64,000 nucleotides of DNA from Acidovorax sp. CF316 (GCF_000276605.1 NZ_AKJX01000119.1:1-64000); one strand, 5' to 3'; numbered from the stretch's first letter, positions 53,987 to 63,411 are shown. Program-made: numbers and translations. Notes: generated from the sequence alone by a model not told the origin.

Positions 53987-54233
53987 GCAAGAAATCAAAG
54001 AAATCATCATCTCCTCGCTCGCGCTCGAAGACATCGCGCCCGAGGACATTGACCCTGCGGCGCCGTTGTTCGTCGAGGGCCTGGGCCTCGACTCCATCGA
54101 CGCCCTGGAGCTGGGCCTGGCCCTGCAAAAGCGCTACGGCCTGAGCATGTCGGCCGACTCGGAGCAGACGCGCAAGCACTTTGGCAGCGTGCAGGCGCTG
54201 GCCGCCTTCGTGGCCGCCAGCCGCACGCACTGA
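53973..54233 (+). CDS. Acyl carrier protein 1 (APE cluster)
   Basis: 86 residues with a GTG start at 53973, overlapping the acyltransferase by 14 bp. The phosphopantetheine site is GLGLDSIDALELG, Ser in DSI. It is larger and more acidic than standard AcpP and should carry the growing aryl polyene. It corresponds to ApeE or ApeF. Confidence 0.9.
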   Translation: MLQLEQEIKEIIISSLALEDIAPEDIDPAAPLFVEGLGLDSIDALELGLALQKRYGLSMSADSEQTRKHFGSVQALAAFVAASRTH

Positions 54234-54268
54234 CTGATTGAAGCGCTCGGCATTCACGGAAATCCAAC

Positions 54269-54529
54269 ATGAACAAAGAAGCCATCTACGAACGCATCGC
54301 CGCCATCCTGCAGGAGACGTTTGAAATCGACGCCGCCCGCATCACGCCCGAGGCCCGCCTGTACGACGACCTGGACATCGACAGCATCGATGCCGTGGAC
54401 CTGATCGTGCAGCTCAAGCCCTGGGTGGGCAAGCGCCTGAATGCCGACGCCTTCAAGTCGGTGCGCACCGTGCAGGACGTGGTCGACGCGCTGCACCGGC
54501 TGGTGAACGACGCCGCTTCCACGGCCTGA
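54269..54529 (+). CDS. Acyl carrier protein 2 (APE cluster)
   Basis: 86 residues. The prosthetic-group site is LDIDSIDAVDLIVQL, with Ser in DSI. The start MNKEAIYERIAAILQETFEI follows 35 bp after carrier protein 1. Two dissimilar carrier proteins are usual in APE clusters and may load different ketosynthases. Confidence 0.92.
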   Translation: MNKEAIYERIAAILQETFEIDAARITPEARLYDDLDIDSIDAVDLIVQLKPWVGKRLNADAFKSVRTVQDVVDALHRLVNDAASTA

Positions 54530-54558
54530 GCGCGCGGGCAAGCAGCCAGCCTTCCATC

Positions 54559-55110
54559 ATGCACAAGCTCGTGACCACCGTTCTGGTGGTGCTGACGGTG
54601 CTGTACCCGCTGGGCGTGTACCTTGCCATGGGGCACGTGGCGCCGCAGTGGCTGGCAGTGCTGCTGGTGGCGCTGGCCGTGCTGCGCGCCGTGGTCACGC
54701 GCCAGCGCTTCTGGTGGGCCGTGGCCTCGGGCGCAGCGGTGCTGGCCCTGGCCGCCTGGTGGCAGGGCGATGCGCTGGCCGTCAAGCTCTACCCGGTGCT
54801 GGTCAACGCCGTGCTGCTGGTGGTGTTCGCGGTGAGCCTGCGCTACCCGCCCACGGTGATCGAACGGGTGGCCCGGTTGACCGCCCCCGACCTGCCCCCA
54901 GCCGGGGTACGCTACACCCGCAAGGTGACCGCCGTGTGGTGCCTGTTCTTCGTGGCCAACGGCGCAGTGGCGGCCTATACCGCCGCCTTCAGCAGCGATG
55001 CCACCTGGGCGCTGTACAACGGGCTCATCGCTTATGTGCTGATGGGCTGCCTGATGGGCGCCGAGTGGTGCGTGCGCCAGTGGGTCAAGCGCCGCAGCGC
55101 GCTGGCGTGA
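54559..55110 (+). CDS. APE-associated membrane protein (COG4648-like)
   Basis: 183 residues with five or six hydrophobic helices (MHKLVTTVLVVLTVLYPLGV, WLAVLLVALAVLRAVV, LYPVLVNAVLLVVFAVSLRY, GLIAYVLMGCLMGAEW). RYPPTVIERVARLTAPDLPP and VRYTRKVTAVWCLFFVANGA are the conserved phrases of the ApeG type. Its biochemical role is unknown; it is always found with these acyl genes. Confidence 0.85.
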   Translation: MHKLVTTVLVVLTVLYPLGVYLAMGHVAPQWLAVLLVALAVLRAVVTRQRFWWAVASGAAVLALAAWWQGDALAVKLYPVLVNAVLLVVFAVSLRYPPTVIERVARLTAPDLPPAGVRYTRKVTAVWCLFFVANGAVAAYTAAFSSDATWALYNGLIAYVLMGCLMGAEWCVRQWVKRRSALA

Positions 55111-55184
55111 CCCTGCGATAGAGAGTCAGTCAGATTTTTCGTCCGTCCCTGTCCAAACAACTCCAAGAATCAGGAATCGAGCAA

Positions 55185-56900
55185 GTGAACACGTTTACAG
55201 CGCTGTCCGAAGTGGCCCTGCCGCAGGCCCGTGCGGCCGCGCATGAAGTCGCGGCCACCGGTGGCCGCACGCTGCAGCATGCGGACTGGGTGCGCGCCGT
55301 GCAGGCCTGGTGCGCAGCCTTCCAGAAAGTGCAGGGCACCGAGGTGGGCCTGTATTTCGACGACCCACTGGCCTTTGCCGCCGCCCTCTGGGGCGCCTGG
55401 CATGCGGGCAAGACGCCGGTGCTGGCCAGCGACCTGCAGCCGCATACCCTGGCGCACCTGCTGCCCCAGGTACAGGCCTGCGCAGGCCTGCTGCCCGGTG
55501 CCATCGGGCCCGACGACGCGGGGGCTGGCGCTGTGTCGCCGCAGCCCCTGTCGCTGCGCACAGCGCAGGTGGTGCTGTTCACCTCGGGCTCCACGGGCGT
55601 GCCCGAGCGCATCGCCAAGTACCTGTCGCAGCTCGATGCCGAGGTGCATGCCCTGCAGGCGGTCTTTGGCCCCATGGCGGATGCGCCCGCACTGCGCACC
55701 CTGGCCACCGTGTCGCACCAGCACATCTACGGCCTGTTGTTCCGCGTGCTGTGGCCGCTGGCAGCAGGGCGGCGCCTGGGCACCGAATTCCTGCGCTACC
55801 CCGAGGAGCTGGTGGCCCAGCTCGCGCAGCCCGGCCCCGCGCTGCTGGTCTCCAGCCCCGCCATGCTCAGCCGCCTGCCGCAGCAGCTCGACTGGGCGGC
55901 CGCGTCCCAGGGCCTGCGTGGCATCTTCTCGTCGGGCGGGCCCTTGCCGCCCGAGGCCTCGGCCCATGCGCTGGCCTTGCTCGGCCATTCCACCACCGAG
56001 GTCTTCGGCAGCTCCGAAACCGGCGGCATCGCCTGGCGCCGCCGCGCGGAGCAGGGCGATGCCTGGCAGCCCCTGCCGGGCGTGGAGGTGCGCCTGGCCG
56101 ACAGCGGTTGCCTCTCGGTGCGCTCGGGTCACCTGCCCGATGCCACCGCCTGGTGGGAGACAGCCGACCGCGCGCTGCCGCAAAAGGCCGGCGCCGGCTT
56201 CGTGCTGCAGGGCCGGGCCGACCGCATCGTGAAGATCGCCGAAAAGCGCGTCTCGCTGACCGCCATGGAAAACGCGCTGCTGGCCAGCGACTGGGTGGCC
56301 GCGGCCAGGGCCGTGGTGCTCGAATCACCGCCCGCCGCAGCCCGCGTGGGCATGGTGCTTGAATTGAGCGACGCCGGCTGGCAGGCCCTGCAGCAACAGG
56401 GCCGCAGGCAGATGGGCGCTGCGCTGCGTGCACTGCTCGTGCCCCTGGTGGACCGCGTGGCCCTGCCGCGCAGCTGGCGCTACGTGGCCCGCCTGCCGCA
56501 GAACGCGCAGGGCAAGACCACGCAGCACGACCTGCTGGCGCTGTTTCGCCCCCTCATGCCGCAGCCCGAGTGGACCGAGCGCGGCGAACACCAGGCCACG
56601 GCCACCCTGCTGGTGGATGCCGGGCTGCGCGTGCTCGAGGGCCACTTCCCCGGTGCGCCCATCGTGCCCGGCGTGGCGCAGCTGCACTGGGTGGTCACCC
56701 TGGGTCAGCAGGCCTTCGGCATCCCCGCGGCCTTCCTGCGTGCCGAGGTGGTCAAGTTCCAGCAGCCCATCCTGCCCGGCGCCAGCGTGCAGGTGCAGCT
56801 GCAGTGGGTGCCCGACAAGGGCTACCTGCAGTTCGCGCTGACCTCCAGCCGCGGGCCGCATGCCAGCGGGCGCCTGGTGCAAGGGGAGGGGGCCGCATGA
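55185..56900 (+). CDS. Acyl-ACP synthetase fused to hotdog dehydratase (APE cluster)
   Basis: 571 residues with a GTG start at 55185; AGGA lies about 11 nt upstream. Residues 1-450 are an AMP-binding adenylate-forming enzyme (VVLFTSGSTGVPERIAKYL, EVFGSSETGGIAWR, GRADRIVKIAEKRVSL), expected to load an aryl acid such as 4-hydroxybenzoate onto an acyl carrier protein, like ApeH. The C-terminus (about 460-571) is a FabZ-like hotdog domain (LEGHFPGAPIVPGVAQLHW, motif at 486-496) that dehydrates 3-hydroxyacyl chains, like ApeI. The two functions are separate genes in E. coli, so this is a fusion. It overlaps the glycosyltransferase gene by ATGA. Confidence 0.88.
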   Translation: MNTFTALSEVALPQARAAAHEVAATGGRTLQHADWVRAVQAWCAAFQKVQGTEVGLYFDDPLAFAAALWGAWHAGKTPVLASDLQPHTLAHLLPQVQACAGLLPGAIGPDDAGAGAVSPQPLSLRTAQVVLFTSGSTGVPERIAKYLSQLDAEVHALQAVFGPMADAPALRTLATVSHQHIYGLLFRVLWPLAAGRRLGTEFLRYPEELVAQLAQPGPALLVSSPAMLSRLPQQLDWAAASQGLRGIFSSGGPLPPEASAHALALLGHSTTEVFGSSETGGIAWRRRAEQGDAWQPLPGVEVRLADSGCLSVRSGHLPDATAWWETADRALPQKAGAGFVLQGRADRIVKIAEKRVSLTAMENALLASDWVAAARAVVLESPPAAARVGMVLELSDAGWQALQQQGRRQMGAALRALLVPLVDRVALPRSWRYVARLPQNAQGKTTQHDLLALFRPLMPQPEWTERGEHQATATLLVDAGLRVLEGHFPGAPIVPGVAQLHWVVTLGQQAFGIPAAFLRAEVVKFQQPILPGASVQVQLQWVPDKGYLQFALTSSRGPHASGRLVQGEGAA

Positions 56901-57676
56901 GCGTCGCCGCGTTGTTCAACCCCGTCGCCATCATCCCGGTCTACAACCACCCGACGACCATCGGCGCCATGGTGCAGGGCGTGCTCGCCGCGGGCCTGCA
57001 CTGCATCCTGGTCGACGATGGCTGCGAGCCCGGCTGCGCTGCCGTGCTCGATGCCCTGGCCGTGCAGCATGGCGAACAGGTCACGCTGCTGCGCCTGCCG
57101 CAGAACCAGGGCAAGGGCGGTGCGGTGATGACCGGCATGCGCCATGCGCTGGCAGCGGGCCACAGCCACGCGCTGCAGATCGACGCCGACGGCCAGCACG
57201 CCGTGGCCGACATCCCCGCCTTCATCGCGCTGGCCCGCGCGCAACCCGGTGCCATGGTCTGCGGCGCCCCGCGCTACGACGCCAGCGTGCCCAAGGCGCG
57301 CCTGTACGGCCGCTATGCCACCCACGTGTGGGTGTGGATCAACACCTTGTCGCTGGACATCGAGGACTCGATGTGCGGCTTTCGCGTCTACCCGCTGCGC
57401 GAGGCCATCGGCGTGATGGACGGCGCGCGCATCGGCAAGCACATGGAGTTCGACACCGAGATCCTCGTGCGCATGCACTGGAAGGGCGTGCCCTTCATCA
57501 CCCAGCGCACGGCCGTGACCTACCCGCAGGACGGACTCTCGCACTTTCGCGTGTGGCGCGACAACGTGCTCATCTCGGGCATGCACACGCGCCTGTTCGG
57601 CGGCATGCTGCTGCGCAGCCCGCTGCTGCTGGCGCGCAAGCTCCTGGGCCGGCGCGGCGCAGGGCAGGCGGCATGA
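56897..57676 (+). CDS. Glycosyltransferase family 2 (APE cluster)
   Basis: 259 residues, coupled by ATGA at both ends. The GT-A fold begins FNPVAIIPVYNHPTTIGAMV, with nucleotide-binding CILVDDGCEPGC and metal-binding QIDADGQHAVADIP. It resembles DPM1-type enzymes. In APE clusters it pairs with an LpxL-like acyltransferase, here the next gene. It probably adds a sugar or polar head to the polyene lipid. Confidence 0.9.
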   Translation: MSVAALFNPVAIIPVYNHPTTIGAMVQGVLAAGLHCILVDDGCEPGCAAVLDALAVQHGEQVTLLRLPQNQGKGGAVMTGMRHALAAGHSHALQIDADGQHAVADIPAFIALARAQPGAMVCGAPRYDASVPKARLYGRYATHVWVWINTLSLDIEDSMCGFRVYPLREAIGVMDGARIGKHMEFDTEILVRMHWKGVPFITQRTAVTYPQDGLSHFRVWRDNVLISGMHTRLFGGMLLRSPLLLARKLLGRRGAGQAA

Positions 57677-58674
57677 CGGCTCCCACGCCCGCACCCGGGC
57701 CGCAGGCGGCCCCGCCTCCCGCTGCCCCGCACTGGGCGCAGCTGGGCGAGAACACCTTTGTCGCAGGCATGTGGCTCATGGTCCAGGTGCACCGATTCCT
57801 CGGGCGCTGGCCCTTTTTGCTGTGCCTGTACCCCATCGTCGCCTACTACTGGCTGGCCAGCCCGGTAGCGCGCCGCGCATCGCTGCAGTACCTGCAGCGC
57901 ATGCAGGCGGCCCACGGCCTGTGGCCCCGCATGCCGGGCTGGCGCCAGAGCCAGCGGCACTTTCGCATGTTTGCGCAGGTGATCCTGGACAAGCTGCTCG
58001 CGCTCAGCGGGCGCTACCGCTTCGACCGCGTGGCTTTCACCGGGCGCGAGCCGCTCAACGCGCTGCTCGCGCAGGGCCAGGGCGCCGTGGTGGTCACCGC
58101 GCACATGGGCTGCATCGAACTGTGCCGCGCGGTGGCCGAGCGGCGCTCGGGCCTGCGGCTGAGCATCCTCGTGCACACGGCCCATGCCGAGCGCTTCAAC
58201 CGCGTGCTGCAGCGCCTGGCGCCCGACAGCGGCGTGCAACTGCTGCAGGTGACCGAGTTCAATGCCGCCACGGCCATGATGCTGGCCGAGCGCGTGGCGC
58301 GCGGCGAGCTCATCGCCATCGCCGGCGACCGCGTGCCGGTGCGCGAAAGCCGCGTCACGCACGCCCCGTTCCTCGGGCACCAGGCGCCGTTCCCTTGCGG
58401 GCCCTACATCCTGGCCTCGGTGCTCGAATGCCCGCTGTACTTCATGGGCTGCGTGCACGAGGGCGCGGGCTATGCAGTGGAGTTCGTGCCGCTGGCCGAG
58501 CGCGTGCTGCTGCCCCGTGCCCGGCGCGAGCAGGCGCTGGCCGAGTACGCTGCCCTGTTTGCCCAGCAGCTCGAACGCATGCTGCGCAAGGCGCCCTATG
58601 ACTGGTTCAACTTCTTTCCCTTCTGGGAACAGGGCGCGCCCGCACGCCCTGCTCACGCTGCCCACACTGCATGA
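57673..58674 (+). CDS. LpxL-type lipid acyltransferase (APE cluster)
   Basis: 333 residues starting MTAPTPAPGPQAAPPPAAPH, overlapping the glycosyltransferase by ATGA. It has a hydrophobic anchor (FLLCLYPIVAYYWLASPVAR) and the HX4E motif in VTAHMGCIELCRAVAE, typical of lauroyl/myristoyl acyltransferases. YDWFNFFPFW near the end is also characteristic. It likely attaches the polyene chain to a lipid acceptor on the inner membrane, ApeJ-like. Confidence 0.88.
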   Translation: MTAPTPAPGPQAAPPPAAPHWAQLGENTFVAGMWLMVQVHRFLGRWPFLLCLYPIVAYYWLASPVARRASLQYLQRMQAAHGLWPRMPGWRQSQRHFRMFAQVILDKLLALSGRYRFDRVAFTGREPLNALLAQGQGAVVVTAHMGCIELCRAVAERRSGLRLSILVHTAHAERFNRVLQRLAPDSGVQLLQVTEFNAATAMMLAERVARGELIAIAGDRVPVRESRVTHAPFLGHQAPFPCGPYILASVLECPLYFMGCVHEGAGYAVEFVPLAERVLLPRARREQALAEYAALFAQQLERMLRKAPYDWFNFFPFWEQGAPARPAHAAHTA

Positions 58675-58713
58675 TCCACTTTCACGCCACCCCATCGACC
58701 CGGAGGCCTGCGC

Positions 58714-59154
58714 ATGTCCACTGAGAAAGAGCTGGCCTCGCGCGAGCGGCTCAGCCACGAGATCGAGATCACGCCTGCGTTCTACGACATCGACGTGATG
58801 GAGATCGTCTACCACGGCCACTACGTGCGCTTTCTCGAACTGGCGCGCAGCGCGCTGCTCGCCAAGTTCGACTACGACTACCCGCGCATGCGCGAGTCGG
58901 GCTATGGCTGGCCCGTGGTGGACATGCGCCTCAAGTACGTGCGCCCGGCCACCTTCGGCCAGGTGCTCAAGGTGCGCGCCACCATCACCGAGTGGGAGAA
59001 CCGCCTGCGCATCGACTACCTGATCAGCGACGCCGCCACGGGCCAGAAGGTCAACAGCGCCCACACCATCCAGGTGGCGGTGGACATGGGCACGCGCGCC
59101 ATGTGCTTCGTCTGCCCGCCGGTGCTGTGGGAGCGGCTGGGGGTGGCGCCATGA
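58714..59154 (+). CDS. 4HBT-type thioesterase (APE cluster)
   Basis: 146 residues. GGAGG lies 7 nt before ATG 58714. The hotdog fold has the 4-hydroxybenzoyl-CoA thioesterase signature YDIDVMEIVYHGHYVRFLEL with the catalytic Asp. It could release stalled or finished chains from the carrier protein, ApeK-like. It overlaps the LolA-like gene by ATGA. Confidence 0.9.
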   Translation: MSTEKELASRERLSHEIEITPAFYDIDVMEIVYHGHYVRFLELARSALLAKFDYDYPRMRESGYGWPVVDMRLKYVRPATFGQVLKVRATITEWENRLRIDYLISDAATGQKVNSAHTIQVAVDMGTRAMCFVCPPVLWERLGVAP

Positions 59155-59786
59155 AGCCCCTTCTCTGGCTGCGCGCCGCCGCGCTGGCCCTGTGTGCGCT
59201 GGTGCTCGTGCCGGCCCATGCGGCGGAACCCGCGGCCCAGGAACTGCTCGCCCAGGTGCGCCAGCGCGTGCACGATGCGCCCGTGGTGCGCGGCGAGTTC
59301 GAGCAGCTCAAAACTGTCAAGGGCTTCAAGCAGCCGCTGCGCTCGGGCGGCGACTTCGTCGTGGCGCGCGGCAAGGGCATCGTCTGGCATGTGCTCAAAC
59401 CCTTCGAGTCCACGCTGGTGGTGCGGCCCGACAGCCTGCAGTCGCGCGGCAGCGACGGCAAGCTCACCACGCAGATGCGCGCGCAGGACGAGCCCGTGCT
59501 GCGCACCGTCAACGCCATGCTGTTCGCCGTGATGTCGGCCAACCTGACCGAGCTGGCCCAGCACTTCGAGGTGACCGGGCAGGTGGCGGCCAAGGGCTGG
59601 TCGCTGCGCCTGGTGCCGCGCGACCCCACGCTGGCCCAGTGGCTCACCGCCGTGGACCTGCAGGGCAACCAGTTCGTGCAGGAGGTGAAGCTGCAGGAGG
59701 CGCGCGGTGACAGCAGCCTGATCCGCATCCTTGCGCCCGTGGCCGAGAACGCCCTGCGCCCGCAGGACGCGGCGCAGTTCGAATGA
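59151..59786 (+). CDS. LolA-like outer membrane lipoprotein carrier (APE cluster)
   Basis: 211 residues with a signal peptide (LRAAALALCALVLVPAHAAE) and a LolA-type open beta-barrel (VVRGEFEQLKTVKGFKQPLR, FVVARGKGIVWHVLKPFEST). The periplasmic carrier probably moves the hydrophobic polyene lipid to the outer membrane rather than lipoproteins, working with the MMPL exporter that overlaps it by ATGA. It is ApeL-like. Confidence 0.9.
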   Translation: MKPLLWLRAAALALCALVLVPAHAAEPAAQELLAQVRQRVHDAPVVRGEFEQLKTVKGFKQPLRSGGDFVVARGKGIVWHVLKPFESTLVVRPDSLQSRGSDGKLTTQMRAQDEPVLRTVNAMLFAVMSANLTELAQHFEVTGQVAAKGWSLRLVPRDPTLAQWLTAVDLQGNQFVQEVKLQEARGDSSLIRILAPVAENALRPQDAAQFE

Positions 59787-62134
59787 CGGGCAGCCCCCCC
59801 CTGCGGGATGCCGCCCCCGGCCGGCTGTGGCGCGCGGCCGCGCTCGCCTGGCTGCTGGTGGTGCTGGCCGTGGGCCTGCACCAGTGGCAGTTCTGGAAGC
59901 ACGACGGCATCGACACCGACGTGATGGCCCTGCTGCCCGTGAACGAGCAGGCGCCCGACGTGGCCCTGGCCACCGAGCAGCTGGTGGGCCAGATGTCGCG
60001 CCAGGTGGTGGTGCTGCTCGGTGCGGGCGAATGGGCCGATGCGCGCGCTGCGGCGCAGGTGCTGCGCCAGTCGCTGGGCAGCGGGGCCGGCGCGCGCCTG
60101 CGCGAAGACCCCATCGCGCAAAAGACCTCCATCGACGCCGCGCTCGGCTTCTACCAGCCCTGGCGCGAGCGCCTGCTCACCCCGCAGCAGCGCGCCCTGC
60201 TGACCGGCACGCCCGATGCCGCGTTGGTGCAAAAGGCGCTGCAGGACCTGTACCAGCCCGCCGTGCAGGCCCGCCTGTCCGACTGGGTGAGCGACCCCCT
60301 GGGCCTGTGGACCCAGTGGTGGACCACGCGCGGCGCGCAAAGCCAGGCCCGCCCGCGCGACGGCCAGCTGTGGGTGGCGGCCGACGGTCTGCAGTGGGCC
60401 GTGCTGCAGTTCACGCTGGAGGGCTCGGCCTTTCGCCTGTCGGGCGAGCCGGTGCTGGGGCAGGCCCTGCAGGGCGCGCTGGCCCAGGTGCAGGCCCAGT
60501 GGCCCGGCGCCCGCATGGTGGTGGCCGGCGTGCCCCTGCATGCCGAGGCCGCGGCCGTGCAGGCCAACAGTGAGATCAACACCATCGGCTGGGGCTCGCT
60601 GGCCGGCGTGCTGCTGCTGGCCTGGCTGGCGTTCCGCTCGCTGCGGCCGGTGGCGCTGGTCGGTGTGTCGCTGCTGGTGGGCTGCGCGGTGGCGCTGTCG
60701 GTCACGGCGCTGCTCTTCGGGCAGGTGCACCTCTTGACCCTGGTGTTCGGCGCCAGCCTGGTGGGCGTGGCCGAAGACTATGGCATCCACTACTTCGCCA
60801 GCCGCCAGGGCGCGCCTGGCCGCAGCCCGCACGGCCTCATGCGCGGGCTGATGCCGGCGCTGTGGCTGGCCCTGGGCACCAGCGCCATCGCCTACCTGGC
60901 GCTCGGGGCCGCGGCCTTCCCGGGCCTGCGCCAGATGGCGGTGTTCTCGGTGGTGGGGCTCACGGCCGCCATGCTCACCGTGGTCTGCTGGTTCCCCTGG
61001 CTCGACCGCGGCACCATGCCGCACAGCCGCGTGGCCGAGCGCATCGGCCAGACGTTGATGGCCTGGCCGCGCTGGCGCCAGGCGCTGCCCGGCTCGGTGG
61101 CGGTCTGCGTGGCCATGGCGCTGCTGCTGTGGCTGCTGGGCGGCCTGCGCGCGCAGGACGACGTGCGCCAGCTGCAAAGCGGATCGGCGGCCCTGGTCGC
61201 GCAGCAGCGCCAGGTGGGTGAGATCCTGGGCCTGCCCAGCCCGGCGCAGTTCTACTTGGTGCAGGGCAGCACGCCCGAGCAGGTGCTGCAGCGCGAAGAG
61301 GAACTCAAGGACCGGCTCGACGCGTTGGTCGCGCGCCAGCTGCTGGTGGGCTACAGCGCCGTGTCCGACTGGGTGCCCTCGGCCCGGCGCCAGGACAGCG
61401 ATGGAGCGCTGGTGGCCCGTGCGCAGGAGGCCGTGTACAAGGGCGTGAACGACGCGCTCGGCGAAAGCTTTGCCCGGGCCGCCACGCCAGCGCCGGCGCC
61501 GCTCACGGTGCAGGCCTGGCTGGCGCAGCCGATCTCGACCGCCGCGCGGCCGCTGTGGCTGGGCGAGCGCGAGGGCCGCTACCGCAGCCTGGTCATGCTG
61601 CGCGGTGTGACGAACCTCGATTCGCTGCCCGCGCTGGCCGGTGCGGCCCAGGGCCTCGAAGGCGTGGCCTGGGTCGACAAGCCGGCCGAGATATCGGGCC
61701 TGCTGCAGCGCTACCGCATCTCCATGACCGAGCTGCTGCTGCTGGGCCATGTGCTGGTGCTGGCCGCCCTGTGGCTGCGCTTTGGCCGCAAGGCCTGGCG
61801 CGCCTGGATGCCCACGGTGCTGGCCAGCCTGGTGGTGGTGGGCGTGCTCACGGCCTTTGGCGCGCCCTGGCAGCTGTTCAACGTGCTGGCGCTGATGCTG
61901 CTGCTGGGCGTGGGCATCGACTATGGCATCTTTTTGCAGGAGCATGAGGACGACCCCCATGCCTGGCTGGCGGTGGTCATCGGCGCGGGCAGCACCTGGC
62001 TGTCGTTCGGCCTGCTGGGCCTGTCGGCCACGCCGGCACTCAAGGCCTTCGGCCTGACCCTCATGCTGGGCCTGCCGCTGGTGCTGGTGCTGGCGCCGCT
62101 GTTTCGCAGCCCTACCGACCCCAAGGAACCCTGA
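59783..62134 (+). CDS. MMPL-family exporter (APE cluster)
   Basis: 783 residues in the two-halved RND/MMPL layout of about twelve helices with two periplasmic loops. The second helix bundle starts WGSLAGVLLLAWLAFRSLRP, and GASLVGVAEDYGIHYFASRQ and LLGVGIDYGIFLQEHEDDPH carry the GxxxDYG proton-relay motifs in each half. It likely exports the aryl polyene lipid across the inner membrane, ApeM-like. Its stop and the next start overlap as TGATG. Confidence 0.92.
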   Translation: MTGSPPLRDAAPGRLWRAAALAWLLVVLAVGLHQWQFWKHDGIDTDVMALLPVNEQAPDVALATEQLVGQMSRQVVVLLGAGEWADARAAAQVLRQSLGSGAGARLREDPIAQKTSIDAALGFYQPWRERLLTPQQRALLTGTPDAALVQKALQDLYQPAVQARLSDWVSDPLGLWTQWWTTRGAQSQARPRDGQLWVAADGLQWAVLQFTLEGSAFRLSGEPVLGQALQGALAQVQAQWPGARMVVAGVPLHAEAAAVQANSEINTIGWGSLAGVLLLAWLAFRSLRPVALVGVSLLVGCAVALSVTALLFGQVHLLTLVFGASLVGVAEDYGIHYFASRQGAPGRSPHGLMRGLMPALWLALGTSAIAYLALGAAAFPGLRQMAVFSVVGLTAAMLTVVCWFPWLDRGTMPHSRVAERIGQTLMAWPRWRQALPGSVAVCVAMALLLWLLGGLRAQDDVRQLQSGSAALVAQQRQVGEILGLPSPAQFYLVQGSTPEQVLQREEELKDRLDALVARQLLVGYSAVSDWVPSARRQDSDGALVARAQEAVYKGVNDALGESFARAATPAPAPLTVQAWLAQPISTAARPLWLGEREGRYRSLVMLRGVTNLDSLPALAGAAQGLEGVAWVDKPAEISGLLQRYRISMTELLLLGHVLVLAALWLRFGRKAWRAWMPTVLASLVVVGVLTAFGAPWQLFNVLALMLLLGVGIDYGIFLQEHEDDPHAWLAVVIGAGSTWLSFGLLGLSATPALKAFGLTLMLGLPLVLVLAPLFRSPTDPKEP

Positions 62135-63411
62135 TGCCACAACGCCGCATGGAACAGACCGAGGTGCTGATCGTGGGCGCGGGCCCCTCGGGCGCCGTGG
62201 CCGCCGGCCTGCTGCGCAAGCAGGGCCGCCAGGTGCTGGTGCTCGAAAAGGAAACGTTTCCGCGCTTTTCCATCGGCGAGAGCCTGCTGCCCCAGAGCAT
62301 GGCCTACATCGAAGAGGCCGGCATGCTGCAGGACGTGGTGGAGGCGGGCTTCCAGTACAAGAACGGCGCCGCCTTCGCCAAGGGCGAGCTGCGCACCGAC
62401 TTCGACTTCCGCGACAAGTTCTCGCCCGGCTGGGGCACCACCTACCAGGTGCAGCGCGGCGACTTCGACAAGGTGCTGGCCGACGCTGCGGCCAAGGCCG
62501 GCGCCGAAGTGCGCTACCGCCACACCGTGACGGCGGTGGACGTATCGGGCGAGCGGCCCGAGGTATCGGTCACCTCGCCCGAGGGCGAGGAGTACACCGT
62601 GCAGGCGCGCTTCCTGCTCGACGCCAGCGGCTTCGCGCGCATCCTGCCGCGCCTGCTGCAGCTCGAACGCCCGTCGGATTTTCCGGTACGCGGTGCGCTG
62701 TTCACGCACATCCAGGACGGCATCGCCCATGGCGACATGGACCGCAGCAAGATCCTGATCTCCGTGCACCCGGTGCACCACGAGGTCTGGTTCTGGACCA
62801 TCCCCTTTTCCGGCGGCCGCTGCTCGCAGGGCGTGGTGGCCACGCCCGAGTTCCTGGCGCGCTACCAGGGCAGCGAGGTCGAGCGCCTGCGCGCCAGCAT
62901 CGCCGAGACGCCGAGCCTGGCCCACGTGCTGCGCAACGCCGTGTGGGACACGCCGGGCCGCTCCATCACCGGCTATGCGGCCAACGTCACCGCGCTGTGG
63001 GGCAAGGGCTTTGCGCTCTTGGGCAATGCGGGCGAGTTCCTGGACCCGGTGTTCTCCAGCGGCGTGACCATCGCCGTCACCTCGGCCAGCCTGGCCGCGC
63101 GCTGCATTGACCGCGCCTGGCGCGGCGAGGCGGTGGACTGGCAGCAGGACTATGCCGTGCCGCTGCAGGCGGGGGTGAACACCTTCCGCGCCTTCGTGCA
63201 GGGCTGGTACGACGGGGGCTTTCAGGACGTGATCTTCCACGACCGGCACAGCCCCGAGATCCGCCGCATGATCGCCTCCATCCTGGCCGGCTACGCCTGG
63301 GACGCGAAGAACCCCTATGTGGCCGAGCCGCAGCGCCGCCTGCAGGTGCTGGGTGAGCTGTGCCGCATGCAAACACAGCAACCGCAGCAACCGGGGGCCG
63401 TGCCCGCATGA
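62134..63411 (+). CDS. FAD-dependent oxidoreductase of halogenase family (APE cluster)
   Basis: 425 residues. The N-terminal dinucleotide-binding motif is VLIVGAGPSGAVAAGLLRKQ, followed by FPRFSIGESLLPQSM as in flavin-dependent halogenases and geranylgeranyl reductase-like proteins. A WxWxIP motif (WFWTIP, residues 219-224), the halogenase fingerprint, is intact; ALLGNAGEFLDPVFSSGVTI is also typical. In xanthomonadin clusters a related protein is linked to the brominated aryl group. Whether this one halogenates or oxidises cannot be told from sequence. Confidence 0.82.
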   Translation: MPQRRMEQTEVLIVGAGPSGAVAAGLLRKQGRQVLVLEKETFPRFSIGESLLPQSMAYIEEAGMLQDVVEAGFQYKNGAAFAKGELRTDFDFRDKFSPGWGTTYQVQRGDFDKVLADAAAKAGAEVRYRHTVTAVDVSGERPEVSVTSPEGEEYTVQARFLLDASGFARILPRLLQLERPSDFPVRGALFTHIQDGIAHGDMDRSKILISVHPVHHEVWFWTIPFSGGRCSQGVVATPEFLARYQGSEVERLRASIAETPSLAHVLRNAVWDTPGRSITGYAANVTALWGKGFALLGNAGEFLDPVFSSGVTIAVTSASLAARCIDRAWRGEAVDWQQDYAVPLQAGVNTFRAFVQGWYDGGFQDVIFHDRHSPEIRRMIASILAGYAWDAKNPYVAEPQRRLQVLGELCRMQTQQPQQPGAVPA

